NCBI GenBank assembly: GCA_029558215.1
Contig: JAKQFZ010001200.1
Location: 1-9,921 of the forward strand
Length of the DNA: 9,921 nucleotides
Reading direction: 5' to 3'
Origin: Candidatus Omnitrophota bacterium
Lineage (GTDB): Bacteria; Hinthialibacterota; Hinthialibacteria; JAKQFZ01
In this document: positions 6,798 to 9,921 of the stretch, one piece after another
Position numbering within the stretch: position 1 is the first letter of the stretch
How the letters are laid out: each line of letters opens with the position of its first letter
Notes under the pieces: model-generated
Told to the model about the DNA's origin: nothing
The model's database searches: none
Seen by the model: only the letters and a program-made list of their open reading frames with translations
Made by a program: the position numbers and the translations under genes

Positions 6798-6820
6798 TGG
6801 TCAATAATATGTTATGACCA
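6798..6820. promoter_or_regulatory. Inverted repeat TGGTCA-N11-TGACCA, candidate activator or operator site
   Basis: Perfect 6-bp arms TGGTCA (6798-6803) and TGACCA (6815-6820) enclose an AT-rich 11-bp spacer. The site lies between the two divergent sigma-54-like promoters, centred about -84 from the predicted minus-strand start and about -43 from the plus-strand start. It is flanked by a direct repeat TATTGG (6795-6800 and 6823-6828). Upstream position suits an enhancer-binding protein for the minus-strand operon. The binding protein is unknown. Confidence 0.45.
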
Positions 6821-6825
6821 CATAT

Positions 6826-6841
6826 TGGCAGCCGTGTTGCT
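6826..6841 (+). promoter_or_regulatory. Second sigma-54-like -24/-12 promoter, facing the xylanase side
   Basis: The plus strand reads TTGGCAG-CCGTG-TTGCT around 6825-6841: TGGCAG (one mismatch to TGGCAC), a 5-nt spacer and a perfect TTGC followed by T. Transcription would start near 6852, leaving a leader of about 238 nt before the GH10 start at 7090, or a separate short transcript. Nine of ten core bases match the consensus. Confidence 0.5.
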
Positions 6842-6851
6842 CGCCGTTTGC

Positions 6852-7089
6852 TGCTCTCACGAACAAGTTTGGATGGGGAAAAAACGACCAGTGAGGAATT
6901 TCTCCTCAGTCGGTATAGACAGATTCGCTTGAGGTTGGTCTCTGAAAGTGAACTGGGTGAAACTATGGGATGTTTCGAAGCACCCTATCGTGTCGCATCA
7001 TCTGTGTGTGTCTTCTCGTTTGGAGTTGACTCGAGATAGCACTAACACTAAGGTGTTCGAAATCCTGCTACGCCTGAGGAGTGGAATGC
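6852..7089 (+). other. Long untranslated region upstream of the xylanase with several RNA hairpins
   Basis: No convincing gene is present in these roughly 240 bases. Three potential RNA stems can be read on the plus strand. The first is CGAC-[cag]-TGAGGA paired with TCCTCA-GTCG (6885-6912, 10 bp with a 3-nt bulge). The second is GGGT-GAAAC paired with GTTTC and ACCC (6955-6985, 9 bp with a bulge). The third is AACAC-TAAG-GTGTT (7044-7057). None is followed by a U-run. This could be a leader or a small RNA, but short stems also arise by chance. Confidence 0.25.
7026..7054 (+). promoter_or_regulatory. Possible proximal sigma-70-like promoter of the xylanase gene
   Basis: TTGACT (7026-7031, 5 of 6 to consensus), a 17-nt spacer and TAAGGT (7049-7054, 3 of 6 but with the key T, A and final T). 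Predicted start near 7061, about 29 nt before ATG 7090. The -10 box lies inside a 5-bp stem (7044-7057). Weak support. Confidence 0.3.
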
Positions 7090-8298
7090 ATGAACACCGC
7101 ACTTTTCCTCAGTTGTTTTCTTGTCCTTTCTGCGCCAGCATTCGCCTGGCAGCCTGATCCAAGAGTCAAAGAGCTGACTGACCCCGCGATCTGGGCTCAT
7201 CGAATGGGGGAGATGCACATCCAAACCGAGCCAAACGCCGAAGTGCATGTACAGCAGACTCGCCATGATTTCGGTTTTGGCACCGCCTTGAGCACCGGAA
7301 TGTTCAAGCAAGATGCAGACGAGTCCGTGCGCGCCAAGTATTTTCAACTGCTCATAGACAACTTCAACTGTGCCGTCATCGAAAATGCCTTCAAATGGCA
7401 TCAGGCCGAACCGTACCAAAACGATCTTCACTGGACTACCGTTGACGCTATGCTTGACTTCTGCGATCAGCATGAAATGCCGCTGCGTGGTCACTGTCTG
7501 TTTTGGGCAGCGGAGAAGTATGTTCCTCGATGGGTCAAGGATATCTCCGATGAAGCGTTGCGAGAGGCAATCGCGAATCGCATTCGAGTGACCTGCGAAC
7601 GGTATCGGGATCGAATCGGGGATTACGATGTCAACAACGAGATGATCGACCATCACTACTTCGAGAACCGTCTCGGCGAGGAAATACATGATGAAATGTT
7701 CCGCATGGCTCATGAAGTTGATCCAAAGGCAACGCTCTATCTGAACGATTACTCTATTCTTGATGGAAGCCATCTTGACACCTATGAGAAGCAGATTCGC
7801 GGTTTTCTGCAACGCAAGGTACCTGTCGGCGGGATTGGCTGTCAGGGGCACTTCCTCAGTCCAACCTTCCCGAGTTACGAACGAATCATGGAGAGTCTCG
7901 ACCGCCTGGCACGCTTCGGACTCCCGATCAAAGTCACTGAGTTCGATCGCGAGGTGGATGATGAACAACAACACGCGAGAGATCTGGATGCTTTCTTCAG
8001 GATCTGTTTCTCCCACCCCTCGGTCAGGGCGATTCTCCAATGGGGCTTCTGGGAAGGAGCACATTGGAAACCCAAAGCGGCGCTGTACCGCAAGGATTTC
8101 TCACCCAAACCGGCTGCCGAAGCTTACAGGAATCTCGTTTTCAATGAGTGGTGGTCGGACTGCAAAGCAACAGCTGACAGCGGCGGCAAGTGCACAGTCC
8201 GAGTCTTCTATGGACATTACACCATCGAGACAGATGGCAAGACGTTCTCAGTTGACTTCCCTCACCAGGAAAAGCGGAAGTGGTTGGACTTGAGATGA
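7090..8298 (+). CDS. Secreted GH10 endo-1,4-beta-xylanase
   Basis: 402 residues. The N-terminus MNTALFLSCFLVLSAPAFA is a Sec signal peptide with predicted cleavage after AFA (19). A short domain with RMGEMHIQTEPNAEVHVQQT and FGFGTALS (about 38-70) resembles the lead-in of plant/planctomycete-type GH10 enzymes. The (beta/alpha)8 catalytic domain shows VIENAFKWHQ (97-106), RGHCLFWA (133-140), YDVNNEM with the likely acid/base E184, and KVTEFDRE with the likely nucleophile E284, then ILQWGFWEGAHWKP (315-328). GH10 enzymes hydrolyse internal beta-1,4 bonds of xylan. The C-terminal WWSDCKATAD..VRVFYGHYTI segment is typical of the same subgroup. ATG at 7090 has AGGAG 8 nt upstream; the in-frame GTG at 7081 would remove that site's spacing. 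It is a single gene, divergent from the redox operon and convergent with the ACT gene (28-nt gap). No dockerin or carbohydrate-binding module is visible. Confidence 0.93.
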   Translation: MNTALFLSCFLVLSAPAFAWQPDPRVKELTDPAIWAHRMGEMHIQTEPNAEVHVQQTRHDFGFGTALSTGMFKQDADESVRAKYFQLLIDNFNCAVIENAFKWHQAEPYQNDLHWTTVDAMLDFCDQHEMPLRGHCLFWAAEKYVPRWVKDISDEALREAIANRIRVTCERYRDRIGDYDVNNEMIDHHYFENRLGEEIHDEMFRMAHEVDPKATLYLNDYSILDGSHLDTYEKQIRGFLQRKVPVGGIGCQGHFLSPTFPSYERIMESLDRLARFGLPIKVTEFDREVDDEQQHARDLDAFFRICFSHPSVRAILQWGFWEGAHWKPKAALYRKDFSPKPAAEAYRNLVFNEWWSDCKATADSGGKCTVRVFYGHYTIETDGKTFSVDFPHQEKRKWLDLR

Positions 8299-8326
8299 CC
8301 ACAGGCAAACACGAGACAGCAACAGT

Positions 8327-8596
8327 CTAGACCTGGTGCATGGCTTTGAAGACTTCTTCCCGTTGCACCTGGATGGAAACCCCAAGAAGATGGCCTTCGT
8401 CGTTGAGTTTGGCGGACAGTTCCGCGAACGAGCAGGTCATCTGGGAAAGATCCGCCAGCATGATCATCGCAAAGTACTCCTGAAGCACGGTCTGACTGAT
8501 GTCGAGAACGTTGACCCTGAGTTCAGCAAGGATCTGACTCACACCAGCGATAATTCCCATCCTGTCCACGCCGATAACGGTGACAATTGCTCTCAT
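8327..8596 (-). CDS. ACT-domain protein, UPF0237-like
   Basis: 89 residues forming a single ACT domain: MRAIVTVIGVDRMGIIAGVS (first strand and ligand loop), QILAELRVNVLDISQTVLQE (helix and second strand), YFAMIMLADLS (third strand), then a helix and a last strand GVSIQVQREEVF. ACT domains bind small molecules, usually amino acids, and regulate enzymes. Length and sequence pattern suit the UPF0237 group of stand-alone ACT proteins, which often sit beside a DUF711/UPF0210 (PFL-like) gene. No such partner is present on the downstream side here, where the xylanase converges 28 nt away. ATG at 8596 has AAGGA 11 nt upstream. It follows the serine hydrolase gene by 46 nt on the same strand and may be cotranscribed with it. 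The ligand is unknown. Confidence 0.88.
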   Translation of the reverse strand: MRAIVTVIGVDRMGIIAGVSQILAELRVNVLDISQTVLQEYFAMIMLADLSQMTCSFAELSAKLNDEGHLLGVSIQVQREEVFKAMHQV

Positions 8597-8642
8597 GACG
8601 CTACTGTTCCTTTGGGATAGTCTGACTCACCGTAGAGCCAGA

Positions 8643-9911
8643 TCACTTGCTCTCGTTCCTGACCCCGCGGTACATCTCCAGATGATCCAGGAGAACAGAG
8701 ATGATCCGACGACGCCCCTGAATCACAGCATCCTTGGTCTCACTCTTGTCCTCAGGATAGACGCAGTTGCTGAGAAAAATAACGTAGCACTTGCTGAGTT
8801 TGTCCATCCAGATAAGGGTTCCAGTGTACCCGGTGTGGCCCAGGACAGCCGTCTCCGGGCTGTTGTTCAGCGGGGTCGCATAGGCGTTCTCAGTCCAGAT
8901 TCCCCAACCACAGGAACGCTTCGTGTCCAGAGTGCTTGGAGACTGATTGGTCGTGATTCGCGCCCATGTATCCGGCGTGAATACAGTTCGACGTCCCCAG
9001 GTTCCCCCTTTTAGAATCATGCGCACGTAGCGACTCAAATCCTCTGCTGTGCTGAACATTCCGGCATTTCCAGGCGCATATTTCTCGCATACTGAGTAGT
9101 ACGCCAATGGATCATGAACCAACCCACGGCGCAGAGTTCCCTTCTCATAGATCGTCGGTGCAGTTTGTGCCAGTTGTTTCTCGTTGAGGTAGAAGGTCGT
9201 TTCCTTCATCCCAAGTGGAGACCAAAGACGTTCGCGCAGAAAATCGGACATGTTCTCACCGCAAACGTTCTGCACCACACGTGCCAGAACCAGATAGTTC
9301 AAACAGCTGTAAATGTACTTCTCCCCGACAGATCCCTGAACGGGCAGTTCGGAGATACGCTGAATCAGAGCATCAGGCTTCGGACGTGGTCCGTAGTGTT
9401 CTTCAAGATACTGGGCGTTTGTGTAGGCGGGCAGACCAGAGCAGTGCGTCAGAAGAGAGAGGATGGTAATCGAGTCTTTGTCTTTGTGCGTGAATTCCGG
9501 AACGTGCTTGGCCACTGGGTCATCGAGTCCAATCTTTCCGTCCTGCACCAACAGCATGACCGCTGAGGCTGTTGAGGTCGCCTTGGTGCATGAGGCCATA
9601 TCGAAGATCGTATCCAGCGTCATCGGCTCAGCGGAAGGCTCTTTCATCCGGTAGCCGTAGGCACGGTCAAAGAGGATGTCGTCCCCCCGTCCGATCAACA
9701 GAACAATCCCCGGTGTCTTTCCATCATCAACCAGTTTCTGGCAGATGCCATCAATGATCTCGATCCCCTTGGGATCAACCTCAGCAGCCAACACTGCCTT
9801 CGCCTTCATGCCGGTTATCTTGGGCACCTGGCAGATGGCACAGCCAAGCAAGAGCGGCAGGCTCAGCACGAGAGAGCCGCAGACAATCTGATGCAAGAAC
9901 TTTGATACCAT
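8643..9911 (-). CDS. Lipoprotein serine hydrolase, beta-lactamase/esterase class C-like family
   Basis: About 422 residues. The N-terminus has a hydrophobic stretch ending in a lipobox, LPLLLGC (Cys 24), predicting lipidation and membrane anchoring. The penicillin-binding-like fold shows the catalytic SCTK tetrad (S107, K110) inside FDMASCTKATST, the THCSGLP segment (156-162), YSCLNYLVLARV (Y201 as the expected general base), the LWSPLGMKET segment, and HTG (359-361) in GHTGYTG. This family hydrolyses esters, D-amino-acid peptides or beta-lactams, and sequence alone does not choose. In the usual Y-x-N motif the third position here is Cys (Y-S-C), so true beta-lactamase activity is less likely. 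ATG at 9911 is chosen to begin the signal peptide; a GTG lies directly before it at 9914. Only 7-10 bases upstream are visible, so a slightly earlier start cannot be excluded. The ACT gene follows after 46 nt. Confidence 0.9.
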   Translation of the reverse strand: MVSKFLHQIVCGSLVLSLPLLLGCAICQVPKITGMKAKAVLAAEVDPKGIEIIDGICQKLVDDGKTPGIVLLIGRGDDILFDRAYGYRMKEPSAEPMTLDTIFDMASCTKATSTASAVMLLVQDGKIGLDDPVAKHVPEFTHKDKDSITILSLLTHCSGLPAYTNAQYLEEHYGPRPKPDALIQRISELPVQGSVGEKYIYSCLNYLVLARVVQNVCGENMSDFLRERLWSPLGMKETTFYLNEKQLAQTAPTIYEKGTLRRGLVHDPLAYYSVCEKYAPGNAGMFSTAEDLSRYVRMILKGGTWGRRTVFTPDTWARITTNQSPSTLDTKRSCGWGIWTENAYATPLNNSPETAVLGHTGYTGTLIWMDKLSKCYVIFLSNCVYPEDKSETKDAVIQGRRRIISVLLDHLEMYRGVRNESK

Positions 9912-9921
9912 CACATCTGAC

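Noticed and set aside
6848..7157. Two short plus-strand open frames in the leader (TTG 6848-7039 and GTG 6948-7157)
   Set aside because: Neither has a convincing Shine-Dalgarno or family pattern; the first begins before the predicted transcript start and the second runs into the xylanase gene.
7048..8064. Minus-strand open frame of 338 codons opposite the xylanase
   Set aside because: The GH10 motifs, signal peptide and ribosome site are all on the plus strand; the antisense translation resembles no known family.
8299..8326. Bidirectional terminator between the convergent xylanase and ACT genes
   Set aside because: Only a 4-bp AGAC/GTCT pairing is visible, with no T-run on either side.
1..9921. 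CRISPR arrays, tRNA/rRNA genes, insertion sequences or integrase scars
   Set aside because: No regularly spaced repeats, transposase or integrase motifs, tRNA-like cloverleaf or long terminal inverted repeats were seen by reading both strands.

Overview
This is a gene-dense bacterial window of mixed strand, with Shine-Dalgarno-led genes, some GTG starts and short intergenic gaps. Most genes are on the minus strand. The organism is probably an anaerobe or facultative anaerobe: the central operon encodes a flavin/iron-sulfur oxidoreductase of the kind found in fermenters, and sigma-54-type promoter elements are present. A Gram-negative envelope is suggested by a lipoprotein and a secreted plant-type GH10 xylanase. 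A planctomycete/verrucomicrobial-like or candidate-phylum host would fit, but nothing here fixes the taxonomy.

Region 1 (1-1465, minus): a MoxR-type AAA+ ATPase, followed after 15 nt by the start of a GT-B type glycosyltransferase that runs off the left edge. A possible sigma-70-like promoter lies in the 114-nt gap upstream of moxR.

Region 2 (1580-6695, minus) is the centrepiece. Transcribed right to left, it holds a small protein with two identical-spacing Cys4 modules; a NuoE/HydC-like [2Fe-2S] subunit; a NuoF/HydB-like FMN/NAD(H) subunit with N-terminal thioredoxin-like and C-terminal 2[4Fe-4S] domains; a NuoG/HydA-N-terminus-like ferredoxin subunit with an unusual Cys-rich tail; and an FMN-binding glutamate-synthase-like protein with an N-terminal Cys4 motif. 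The NuoE/F/G-like trio has the subunit layout of HydABC-type ('Bfu') electron-bifurcating enzymes, but the hydrogenase domain is missing and a glutamate-synthase-like flavoprotein occupies the catalytic position. My inference is that this is an NAD(H)- and possibly ferredoxin-coupled glutamate synthase, or an oxidoreductase derived from one.

Region 3 (6696-7089) is a divergent intergenic region with two good matches to the sigma-54 -24/-12 promoter. One faces the Bfu/Glt-like operon and the other faces the xylanase side. A TGGTCA-N11-TGACCA inverted repeat lies between them. Sigma-54 control would suit a nitrogen-assimilation function for the operon.

Region 4 (7090-9911): a secreted GH10 endo-xylanase on the plus strand converges on two minus-strand genes, an ACT-domain (UPF0237-like) small regulator and a lipoprotein serine hydrolase of the beta-lactamase/esterase class C family. 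No RNA genes, insertion sequences, CRISPR arrays or convincing intrinsic terminators were found.
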